The position numbers and the translations under genes are program-made. DNA of 64,000 nucleotides from the NCBI GenBank assembly GCA_964621785.1, contig CAZUPD010000019.1, positions 17,007 through 81,006 of the forward strand, read 5' to 3'. This document shows positions 55,066 through 64,000 of the stretch, piece by piece. How positions within the stretch are numbered: the first letter of the stretch is position 1; each line of letters opens with the position of its first letter. The stretch comes from JACKDW01 sp964621785 (GTDB lineage Bacteria > Myxococcota_A > Polyangia > Nannocystales > Nannocystaceae). The notes under the pieces were generated by a model, which had not been told where the DNA came from, did no database searches, and saw nothing but the letters and a program-made list of their open reading frames with translations.

Positions 55066-55261
55066 GCGGTGTGCTCGGGTTGCGGGCTGCAAATGCACAC
55101 ACGTGTCAAATGGCTCCACCCGCGAAGCCGGGCGGGCGAGTCACCTCGAAACCGAGAGAACTCAAGTGCCGACCTCCACAGTTTGTCGCGGTTCGACCCC
55201 TTCGTCCTGAGACTCGCCTACGCCGCGATCATTAAAAAGACTGCTATCCTTCGTTCGTGTG

Positions 55262-56059
55262 ATGGCTGACTACCGCGTGATCATTCTGCTGTTCTTCGTC
55301 GGCTACGCGCTAGTCGAAGTTTTCTACGGTCGGTTTGGATTTCGCAGGCAGACCGCGGCCAAGGATGCGCTCCTCGATGTCGGTTCGGTCGCGGGTCTGG
55401 GAATATTTGTAGTACCATCGATCATGGTCGGCTCGGCGTGGGTGACCGAGGGATTGTTCCCCGGCAGCGAGGGGGCCCTGCGCGATTGGTCGTTTTGGCA
55501 GATGTTTGCGGCCCTGATCATCGCCGACGACTTGGTGCAGTACTGGTGGCACCGGCTGTCACACACATGGCCCAAGTTGTTTTTATTTCATCGCGCCCAC
55601 CACTCGGCCGAGTATCTCTCGGTTCGCGTCGTGTACCGCAACAACCTGTTTTACTACCTGTTCATGCCCGGGTTGTGGCTCTCGGGAATTTTGTTGTACC
55701 TCGGGTGCGCTCCCGCCTACTACGTCTACTACATCGCCAAGATGGTGGTGATCATCGGGGCCCACTCGAGTGTCCGCTGGGATGAAAAGCTCCTGCGCAA
55801 GCGGTGGTTGCGACCGTTGATGTGGGTAGTCGTGCGAACGTTCTCGACGCCGACGACCCATGCGGCCCACCACGGCAAGTACAAACGCGACCGAGCCACC
55901 CACTACCAGGGCAACTACGGCAACTTTTTGTTTGTCTGGGATATCGTGTTCGGCACCGCCAAGATCAACGACCGCGTGCCCAAGCACTTTGGGATTGAGC
56001 GGACACCGCCGGCGACCTGGGTGCAGGAGCTGCTGTGGCCGTTTCGCTTAAAGTTGTAG
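55262..56059 (+). CDS. Fatty acid hydroxylase/sterol desaturase superfamily protein
   Basis: The 265-residue membrane protein has the three His boxes of the di-iron fatty acid hydroxylase family: WWHRLSH, HRAHHS and HAAHHGKYKRD, plus four to five hydrophobic segments. The ATG at 55262 is preceded by an in-frame GTG. Members hydroxylate or desaturate lipids, carotenoids or sterols. The substrate is open; sterol or fatty-acid modification in a myxobacterium is plausible. It follows a repeat-rich leader and is a single gene. Confidence 0.85.
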   Translation: MADYRVIILLFFVGYALVEVFYGRFGFRRQTAAKDALLDVGSVAGLGIFVVPSIMVGSAWVTEGLFPGSEGALRDWSFWQMFAALIIADDLVQYWWHRLSHTWPKLFLFHRAHHSAEYLSVRVVYRNNLFYYLFMPGLWLSGILLYLGCAPAYYVYYIAKMVVIIGAHSSVRWDEKLLRKRWLRPLMWVVVRTFSTPTTHAAHHGKYKRDRATHYQGNYGNFLFVWDIVFGTAKINDRVPKHFGIERTPPATWVQELLWPFRLKL

Positions 56060-56166
56060 CCGCAATTAGATTGATAAAACATGTATGAGCAATTATTTTG
56101 GGTGCTCGATGGGCAAGGAAGATTGCATTTGTTGAATTCCTGGACAGTGGTACCCTTCGGTCCAAG

Positions 56167-56748
56167 ATGTTCGCTCCGCTTCCCCGCTGTCTGTCCTTGG
56201 TTGTCGCGGTTTCACTCCCAGCGTGCGATGCGTCGCCCGCACCGGAGGTCGATGCCCCTCGGGTCCCGACGCCGCCGAGTGCGAGCGTGAGTCAAGAAGT
56301 CCGGTCGCGGGTCAGCGGCGGACGTATCTACGTCCCCACCTACTCGCACATCTACACCGACGAAGGTGTGGCCGAGGATCTGGCGATCACCTTGTCGATT
56401 CGCAATGTCAGTACCGACCGCGCGCTCGTGCTCGACGCGGTGAGTTACTACGACACCAGTGGCGCGCTGATCGAACAGTTTTTAGAGGCGCCGGCGGACG
56501 TCCGCCCCCTCGAAACCGTGGAGTTTTTTGTGCGTTCCAAAGACCGTCGCGGAGGTTCGGGGGCGAACTTTATTGTCGGATGGCACGCCGACACGCCGAC
56601 GGTTCGGCCGCTGACCGAAGCTGTGATGGTCCGCACCGTCGGGACCCAAGGTTACGCGTTTTCCACCCGCGGGATCGAGATCCGCAGCGACTCGAAGCTT
56701 CCAAAGGCCGCATCAGCCGGTCTCGCCGCGCCGGAGGCGAAGGAGTGA
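56167..56748 (+). CDS. DUF3124 family lipoprotein
   Basis: From ATG 56167 the protein is 193 residues. A lipoprotein signal (LVVAVSLPAC) and a Pro/Ser linker precede a compact beta-domain. IYVPTYSHIYTDEGVAEDL, LAITLSIRNVSTDR, GGSGANFIVGWHAD and FSTRGIEI match the DUF3124 pattern. The family is of unknown function and is found in cyanobacteria and some proteobacteria. It lies between the hydroxylase and icd, each with its own upstream gap. Confidence 0.8.
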   Translation: MFAPLPRCLSLVVAVSLPACDASPAPEVDAPRVPTPPSASVSQEVRSRVSGGRIYVPTYSHIYTDEGVAEDLAITLSIRNVSTDRALVLDAVSYYDTSGALIEQFLEAPADVRPLETVEFFVRSKDRRGGSGANFIVGWHADTPTVRPLTEAVMVRTVGTQGYAFSTRGIEIRSDSKLPKAASAGLAAPEAKE

Positions 56749-57032
56749 GCGATTGCGCAGGGTATTGTCCGGCGCCGGGTCGATGCACGCACAACGGGTA
56801 TTGGGTCGCGCCGAAAATTTAGATGTTCATACAAATAAATGACGGGCCGACAATCTCGCCCATGCTCGGGTTTGCTGCGTCGCAAAACCTGTGTGTTCCC
56901 ACACTGTGAGGATCACCGAGCTGCGGGGCTCCAAACAGGGGTACTCAGATGCGCCCGCGGTTGTGGTATACGCCCGGCAACACTCGATTTGAACAACTGC
57001 CTGCGGGCGTTTTGACAAGGATTCCGACAACC

Positions 57033-58277
<1,245 letters not shown>

Positions 58278-58293
58278 TCCTCACGGTGTGCAA

Positions 58294-58329
58294 GCCGGCG
58301 GTCGCCCACGCGGGTGCCCGCCGGTTTTT
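58294..58329 (+). terminator. Intrinsic terminator after icd
   Basis: GCCGGCGG (58294-58301) pairs with CCGCCGGT (58318-58325) and the T-run GGTTTTTG follows. It lies 17 bases after the icd stop. Confidence 0.85.
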
Positions 58330-58372
58330 GTTTGCAACCTGCTTTCACGTCTGCAGACCAAGCTACCGATGG

Positions 58373-58876
58373 CTATTTCGGTTCGGGCAGCGGCAAGTCG
58401 AGGGTGACATCACCGGCGCTTGCACTGGTCAGCGCGACCCGACTCGAAAAACTCGCACCTGCGGCCACGTCGAGAGAACTGTCCCCGCCCCAACACAGCG
58501 TCGCCTTGAGGTCGACCTGAAGGCCCGCCTCGGTCACGGGGACTTCGCCGCTGGGTTTGACGATCGTCACGATGTTGACGGCGAGGATCGCCTCACCACT
58601 TGCATCTGCAACTCTTTGCTCGGCGATCTCGAGGATCTCGGGGTGATCGGGTACAACAATATGTAGCTGCACCAAAGTGTCGGGTGCGAAGTTCCAGCCC
58701 TCGGGGGCGACCAGACGCAAGGTTAGGGTACCGCGGCCGAGTCCAAGCGGGGTTGCCGGATGTGCCACCACGATGGTCTGCACCGATGTCGGTTGATCGT
58801 CTGTGACCACGTCTGTTCCTGTCGGGCGAGTGCTCACCCGGGCCAGAATATCCTGTTCCCTGCGGCGAAGTGTCAC
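58373..58876 (-). CDS. Hypothetical beta-rich protein
   Basis: The 167-residue frame runs from GTG 58876. From about residue 33 it looks like a beta-sandwich: TIVVAHPATPLGLGRGTLTL, RLVAPEGWNFAPDTLVQLHI and EVPVTEAGLQVDLKATLCW. The N-terminal 25 residues have no signal peptide and may not belong to it; the true start could be later or in an unseen form. It resembles the N-terminal domain of DsbD-type or thiol-disulphide partner proteins only in general shape. Function unknown. It converges on icd. Confidence 0.5.
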   Translation of the reverse strand: MTLRRREQDILARVSTRPTGTDVVTDDQPTSVQTIVVAHPATPLGLGRGTLTLRLVAPEGWNFAPDTLVQLHIVVPDHPEILEIAEQRVADASGEAILAVNIVTIVKPSGEVPVTEAGLQVDLKATLCWGGDSSLDVAAGASFSSRVALTSASAGDVTLDLPLPEPK

Positions 58877-59039
58877 CGGGTTGACCGGTCGCTGGTGAGG
58901 AAGGTCGATGTCGCCTCAAACCGCGCGCACTGTGCAACGATTTGCCACTTGCCGATTGCACACCTTCGTCGCGTTGGCCTCAACATGGTTGCGCACCTTT
59001 ACGAACGTGGGTGCACCTGCGAGAGATCCGAACGCCTCG

Positions 59040-60623
59040 TTACGCGCCGCGTTTGCGTTTTTTTGCCGGCTCGGGTGCCTTGATACGACCGGTCGCGTAC
59101 TGCAGACGGGCATTGGCGACCCGAAGATCGATCCTGGCGTTGATGTCGTTGAGGCTTGCGGATACGCGTTCAGACTCGGCCGAGATGATGTCTGTGGTGG
59201 TCGCTTGCCCGACCTTGAACAGATCTGTTGCCACCCGGTAGCCCTCTTCTGAGGCCTGGGCCGCGCGCTCGTTGAGGACGATGTTGGTCATCGCCTGTTT
59301 GCGGTCGAGGTAGGCTTGGGTGACTTCGAGGGTGATCCCGCGTTTGAGTTTTTCGGCGTTGAGATCGACCGTGCGCCGGTTGGCTTTGTACTCGCGGATC
59401 TTGGCACTGGCTTGGGCCGCTTGGTTGATCGTGTAGCTCAGCTGGACACCGACCGCCCACGAACCGTTCCACTCGGCTTGTTGGGGAAAAAACCGCTGGT
59501 TGGGATTGGCGTAGGTGGCGTTGGCAAACCCGTCGAGGCGCGGAAAATATTGGGCGCGGGTGGCCTTGATCCCCTCGTGTACCGCCTTGGAGTTTTGCTG
59601 CAACGACTGCAACTCGAGGCGATTTTCGTGGGCTTCGTGAACCAGCTTATCGAGGTTTTGACTGCGCGGGACTTCGGGCGGTCTGCCCAGCACATCTTCG
59701 CCGACGCGGAATTGCAGGTCGGGATCGTCGAGCATCACCCGCAGGTTTTGTTCGGTCAGCGCCTTGAATCTTTCGGCCTCGGCGACAAACGTCTCGCTGC
59801 GGGCGACAACCGCATCGAGGCGTAATACATCGGCCTTGGAGGCAACTCCGGCGGCCAGGGCAGACTCCGCATCTTCGAGACGGGCCCGGCTGCGCTCCAA
59901 TGAATCGCGGGCGACGGTGACTTGGGCGACCGATCGCAACCAGTTGTAATAGGCCAGTCGCGCGTCGGTTTGGGCTTTGATCACAGATGCCTGGTAGGCC
60001 AGCTCGGAAGCTTTGCGGGTGGCGATCGAACCCCGGCGTGCCGGCGTCAGCGAAAGGATGTAGTCGGAGATCGGGACCGCCAACTTGGCCTCGAGAGAAA
60101 AGCTGTTGAGCGGGATTTCAAAGCTAAATGCCGAGGTGTCAAACGGGGCTGCTCCCACCGGGATGCCGGCCGAGTCGACCACGCACTGGCCCATTCCGCC
60201 GGGGCAGGGCCCGACCACAATCGGTCCCTCGGTCGCCGCTCCGACGATGAAGCCACCCTCCTGCGAATCGTCGCCACCGAAGTTTGCTTCTGCATAGGAA
60301 AGTCGCGTGTACCCGGCGCTGAGCGTGACCTGGGGGATGAAGTTGATCATCGTCTGGTCGAGTTGGGCAGCCGCCTTTTGGATGTCGGCCTCGGCGATCG
60401 CGACATCCGGGGAACTGTCCTTGGCCTTGGATGCGATCTGGTCGGCTGTCAGGCCGCCGGCGACCGGGGTAAACGCGGCGGTCAACGGATTTTCAAATTC
60501 GGCGACCTCGGGTTCGGGTTCGATGTCGGCGGGTGCCGGGCCTTCGGGTGCCGGCTCGGTGGCCGGGTCCTGCGTCAGGGTGAGCAGCGCTGTCGCCAGC
60601 GCCCAGCAAGGGAGCGTAGCCAT
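59040..60623 (-). CDS. TolC-family outer membrane efflux protein
   Basis: The 527-residue protein has a cleavable-type N-terminus, a Pro/Glu stretch and then the TolC/OEP architecture: long helices with repeated SVAQVTVARDSLERSRARLE and YKANRRTVDLNAEKLKRGI segments, separated by strand regions. EDAESALAAGVASKADVLRL is a typical helix-turn in this family. It should form a trimeric outer-membrane channel. It starts 30 bases after the RND pump gene on the same strand, so pump and channel are one operon. The basic tail KKRKRG is unusual but short. Confidence 0.9.
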   Translation of the reverse strand: MATLPCWALATALLTLTQDPATEPAPEGPAPADIEPEPEVAEFENPLTAAFTPVAGGLTADQIASKAKDSSPDVAIAEADIQKAAAQLDQTMINFIPQVTLSAGYTRLSYAEANFGGDDSQEGGFIVGAATEGPIVVGPCPGGMGQCVVDSAGIPVGAAPFDTSAFSFEIPLNSFSLEAKLAVPISDYILSLTPARRGSIATRKASELAYQASVIKAQTDARLAYYNWLRSVAQVTVARDSLERSRARLEDAESALAAGVASKADVLRLDAVVARSETFVAEAERFKALTEQNLRVMLDDPDLQFRVGEDVLGRPPEVPRSQNLDKLVHEAHENRLELQSLQQNSKAVHEGIKATRAQYFPRLDGFANATYANPNQRFFPQQAEWNGSWAVGVQLSYTINQAAQASAKIREYKANRRTVDLNAEKLKRGITLEVTQAYLDRKQAMTNIVLNERAAQASEEGYRVATDLFKVGQATTTDIISAESERVSASLNDINARIDLRVANARLQYATGRIKAPEPAKKRKRGA

Positions 60624-60653
60624 GATTGTGGACTCCAGTAGAAGTGTGAACGC

Positions 60654-63600
60654 CTAGCTTTGTGAGCGGTCGGGGTTGTCGTCGGCGAGTGGGAAGGCCG
60701 GAGTCGGCCCATCGGCGATGTCCAGATCACTCATGAGAGCGCGGTGAGCATCGGTTTGCGAGGGGGGGACGAGTGTAGGTACATCCATTTCTGGCGCCGT
60801 TTGTGGGGCCTGCGAGGCAGGTGTTGCCGGCAGGATCTGCTGCTTGGGATTGTGGTCGCGGGCTGACAGCTCGTCGAGCATCCGCATCGCGTCCTCTTGC
60901 GAGTGGGCGATCAGGGTTGGTGCATGGCCCCGGTTGTCAGTCGTGTCGATCTGCGTCCGCGCCTGGGACGGGGTCGGTTGCGGAAGATCGATTTCGACGT
61001 CGGCAACACTGTGTGCAGGTGCATCGAGTTCGTGGAGTTCGGGCAGGTCGACATCGCTGACATCGACATCGATCATCGCCTCGCCGTCGTCGCTCCCCGG
61101 CTCGATACCGAAGAACTTGCGGCTGATCCAGCTCATCGACATGTTGGTCACCATGCGGTCAAACAGCAGGTAGACCACGGGGATCACCACCAGCGTGAGT
61201 GCGGTCGAGGTGATCATCCCGCCGATGACACACACCGCCATGGGTGCGCGTGCCTGGCCACCCTCACCGAGGGCGAGGGCCACCGGCAACATCCCGAAGA
61301 TGGTTGCACCGGCGGTCATGAAGATCGGACGGATCCGGACCACGCCCGCCCCGACAAGCGCCTCGACCAGCGGCTTGCCCTGTTCGCGTTCGCTGTTGGC
61401 AAAGTCGACCAGCAAGATCGCGGTCTTGGTCACCAGACCCATCAGCATGATGATGCCGATGAAGCTAAACAGGTTGAGGCTCATGCCGGTGAGGTACAGG
61501 CCACCGAATGCGCCGATGACCGACAGCGGCAGCGAGATCATGATCGTCACCGGTTGGATCAGGCTGTCGAACTGGGCGGCCAAGATCATGTAGACCAAAA
61601 TCACCGCCAGGCCGAGGGCGATCAACATGCTGATAAAGGAGTCGATCATCATTTCGGCGTCGCCCATCCAACTGGTGGTCAGGTGGGCGGGGACAACCCG
61701 GGCGGCAGCCTCGTCGACGAACTGTTGAGCTTCCCCCGTGGACATGTCCTTGAGGTCGGCCAACACGATGACCTGGCGCATCCGGTCCTGGCGTTCGATC
61801 TCGCTGGGACCCTCCTCGCGCTCCAAGGTGACGAGATTGGCGAGGTCGATGAGCTCACCGCGGCCCGAACGGACCTTGAGGTTGGCCAGCGACTCGAGGT
61901 TTTGCCGCTGCTCCTCCGGCATTTGCAGGATGATGTCGTAGACGTCCGAACCGTCCTTGAGGGTCGAGACGGCATCGCCGGCCATCAGCGAACGCACGGT
62001 ACTGGCGATCGAAGCCACCGGGACACCGTGGTCGGCAGCTTTTTTGCGATCGACGTGAATCGCAAGCTCCGGCTTGCCTCCGCGATAGGACGTATCGAGG
62101 TCGACAAACCCACCGTGCTTGGCCAGTTCGGCTTTGAGTGCATCGGCAGCTTCGACGACCTCATCGAGGTTGTTGCCGCGGATCGAGTATTGGATCGGCT
62201 GGCTGCGAAAGCCCGAGTCGCCGCCGATCGGGTCGATCTGGGCCACCGTAATCACGGCGCCCTGGACATCGCCCATGCGGTCGCGGACCCAGTTCATGGC
62301 GTCGAACTGCGAGAACGTGCGGTCGTGGGGTTTGGGCAGGGTCACCGTGATCTTGCCGCGGTTGACCTGTCCCGAAGCACCTCCACCGACAGTGGTAAAG
62401 GTGTCGCGGACCTCGGGGAGGTTTTGCCGGATGTCCTCGGAAATCGCCTGGACCATGGCGATGGTCGGCTGCAACCGGGTACCGGTCGGCATTTCGATGT
62501 TGACGGCAAACTCCGAGCGGTCGTCCTTGGGGATGAACTCGGACTGGACCTGGGCGACCAGGAACACCGAACCGACCATCGCGGCGATCGCCAGGGCCAG
62601 GGTGGTCCACGGGAACCGCAGGCCCCAGCGGAGGATCGCCGCGTAGACCCGCTCGACACCGGCAAACATACGGTTGAAACCGGTCTTGAACGGGCGGAAC
62701 AACTTCCCGAACGGTGAGAAGATCATTGCAAGTACACCGCGTGAGGGCGGGGCATGCTCGCTGCGCATGATCCGGGAGGCGAGCATCGGCGTGAGCGTAA
62801 AACTGACCAACATCGAGATCAGGACGGCCGCCGACACCGTCATGCCAAACTGGAAGAAGAACCGTCCGACGATGCCCTGCATATAGGCGACCGGGACAAA
62901 CACCGCGGCGATCGACATGGTCGTGGCGATGACCGCAAACCCGATTTCCGAGGTCGCGTCGAGGGCGGCTTGCCGCTTGCCCTTACCCATCTCCAGGTGG
63001 CGGTAGATGTTCTCGATGACGACGATGGCGTCGTCGACCAAAATCCCGATCGACAGCGACAGCGCCAGCATGGTGAGGTTGTTGAAGGTAAACCCCATCA
63101 TCTCCATGAACGTGAAGGTCGCGACCACCGAGGTCGGGATCGCCAGGGCGGCGATAAACGTCGCCCGGATGTCGTGGAGGAACACCAAAATGATGATGAC
63201 CGTCAGGACAGCACCGATGATGAGGTCGTCGATCACGGAGCTGATCGAGTTCGAGACAAACACCGAGTTGTCCGAGGGGACAGCCACGGAGATGCCCCGC
63301 TTTTCGAGGTCGGGTGTGAGCTTTTGGATCGCCTTGCGGACATCGCCGGCGATCGACACCGTGTTGGCGCCACTTTGTTTGCGGACCACCAGCGAGACGG
63401 CAGCTTCGCCGTTGAGGAACGAGGCCGAGCGGGCATCTTCGACACCGTCGACGACATTGGCGACGTCTTTGATTCGCAGACCCGAGTTGCGCCCGGGGAT
63501 CAGGATATCTTCGATCTCGGTGACCGAGTGGACCTCTCCCTTGGTCTTGACCGTCAGCTCCTGCGCGCCGCTTTCGAAGTAACCCGCGGGAAGCTCAATG

Positions 63601-63999
63601 TTTTGGGCCTTGATGGCGTTGGCAACATCGTCGATGGTGATGCCGTGACCGACGAGGCGCCGCGGGTCGACTTCGATTTTGATCTGGCGCTCGCGGCCAC
63701 CGATGAGGTCGACCGAGCCGACACCCTGGACCTGCTGGACCTTTTGTTTGACGACGTCCTTGGATACGCGGGTGAGTTCTTCGATCGGTAGGTCACCGGC
63801 CAAGGCGACCTGGAGGACAGGTGCGGCCCCGGTGTCGAACTTTTGGATGACCGGCGGTTCGATGCCGTCGGGGAGGTTGCGTTCAATCGTCGCGATTTTG
63901 TCGCGTACCTCCTGAAGCGCTTTGTCGCCGTTGACCTCGAGCTCGAACTCCAAGATGACCTGAGAGACACTCTCGGAGTTGCGCGAGGTCATGCGCTTG
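60654..63999 (-). CDS. RND efflux transporter (AcrB/HAE1-like), N-terminus cut by window edge
   Basis: About 1115 residues are visible; the frame stays open to the right edge, so the first 50-80 residues are missing. Two porter regions and two blocks of membrane helices are clear: VLTVIIILVFLHDIRATFIA, ALSLSIGILVDDAIVVIENI with the proton-relay Asp pair, and GLVTKTAILLVDFANSEREQ. It is a trimeric inner-membrane drug or lipid exporter. After the last helix it has an extra tail of about 140 residues rich in Asp, Pro and Ser. The TolC partner follows; the periplasmic adaptor is probably upstream, outside the window. Confidence 0.95.
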   Translation of the reverse strand, partial: KRMTSRNSESVSQVILEFELEVNGDKALQEVRDKIATIERNLPDGIEPPVIQKFDTGAAPVLQVALAGDLPIEELTRVSKDVVKQKVQQVQGVGSVDLIGGRERQIKIEVDPRRLVGHGITIDDVANAIKAQNIELPAGYFESGAQELTVKTKGEVHSVTEIEDILIPGRNSGLRIKDVANVVDGVEDARSASFLNGEAAVSLVVRKQSGANTVSIAGDVRKAIQKLTPDLEKRGISVAVPSDNSVFVSNSISSVIDDLIIGAVLTVIIILVFLHDIRATFIAALAIPTSVVATFTFMEMMGFTFNNLTMLALSLSIGILVDDAIVVIENIYRHLEMGKGKRQAALDATSEIGFAVIATTMSIAAVFVPVAYMQGIVGRFFFQFGMTVSAAVLISMLVSFTLTPMLASRIMRSEHAPPSRGVLAMIFSPFGKLFRPFKTGFNRMFAGVERVYAAILRWGLRFPWTTLALAIAAMVGSVFLVAQVQSEFIPKDDRSEFAVNIEMPTGTRLQPTIAMVQAISEDIRQNLPEVRDTFTTVGGGASGQVNRGKITVTLPKPHDRTFSQFDAMNWVRDRMGDVQGAVITVAQIDPIGGDSGFRSQPIQYSIRGNNLDEVVEAADALKAELAKHGGFVDLDTSYRGGKPELAIHVDRKKAADHGVPVASIASTVRSLMAGDAVSTLKDGSDVYDIILQMPEEQRQNLESLANLKVRSGRGELIDLANLVTLEREEGPSEIERQDRMRQVIVLADLKDMSTGEAQQFVDEAAARVVPAHLTTSWMGDAEMMIDSFISMLIALGLAVILVYMILAAQFDSLIQPVTIMISLPLSVIGAFGGLYLTGMSLNLFSFIGIIMLMGLVTKTAILLVDFANSEREQGKPLVEALVGAGVVRIRPIFMTAGATIFGMLPVALALGEGGQARAPMAVCVIGGMITSTALTLVVIPVVYLLFDRMVTNMSMSWISRKFFGIEPGSDDGEAMIDVDVSDVDLPELHELDAPAHSVADVEIDLPQPTPSQARTQIDTTDNRGHAPTLIAHSQEDAMRMLDELSARDHNPKQQILPATPASQAPQTAPEMDVPTLVPPSQTDAHRALMSDLDIADGPTPAFPLADDNPDRSQS

Positions 64000-64000
64000 A

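Noticed and set aside
60897..63791. Long plus-strand frames (606 and 345 codons) opposite the RND pump
   Set aside because: Their translations are dominated by Asp, His, Gln and Arg, as expected for the complement of membrane-helix codons, and they have no motifs.

Overview
The window is GC-rich, Gram-negative chromosomal DNA, with roughly two thirds G+C by eye. It most likely comes from a myxobacterium of the Nannocystis/Plesiocystis/Enhygromyxa group. That placement is inference, drawn from a glycine-aspartate linker of about 22 dipeptides, Thr/Ser-rich and Pro-Glu-rich linkers behind lipoprotein signals, a transmembrane Ser/Thr kinase, a WD40 protein, many secreted lipoproteins and a class II ribonucleotide reductase. 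No rRNA, tRNA, CRISPR array, phage or transposase was seen. Two N-runs (4271-4280 and 34653-34752) are assembly gaps; the first breaks a gene.

Layout. 0-2.4 kb: two divergent citrate synthase genes, one fused to a helix-turn-helix, around a palindrome-rich spacer. 2.4-12 kb: a lipoprotein, a PLP decarboxylase with an overlapping small-molecule kinase, a DUF5989 protein with an Asp-box lipoprotein, a gamma carbonic anhydrase and a fused 5-oxoprolinase. 12-19 kb: a lipoprotein, a block of degenerate repeats, an lgt-like gene, a lipoprotein with eight CX3C motifs and two tandem amidohydrolases. 19-24 kb: a six-repeat zinc-ribbon protein, a candidate selenoprotein with an in-frame TGA, and two surface lipoproteins. 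24-32.7 kb: aminotransferase/thioredoxin pair, a winged-helix-like protein, nrdJ and a nucleoside-hydrolase-like gene. 32.7-39.4 kb: Ser/Thr kinase, zinc-ribbon protein, LysM endopeptidase, SGNH hydrolase and a PDZ protein. 39.5-51.3 kb: an envelope glycosylation cluster of GT-C membrane transferases, a GT2 transferase, a methyltransferase and large membrane proteins. 51.4-64 kb: WD40 protein, fatty acid hydroxylase, DUF3124 lipoprotein, NADP isocitrate dehydrogenase, and an RND pump with its TolC partner running off the right edge.

The strongest unexplained signals are two. The first is the 137-codon gene interrupted by one in-frame TGA, with a hairpin whose GGUC loop sits where a bacterial SECIS loop should be. 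The second is a dispersed 10-bp palindromic word, TGYANNTRCA, counted 41 times by eye where composition predicts about two. It resembles a highly iterated palindrome and occurs in genes and just after stop codons.
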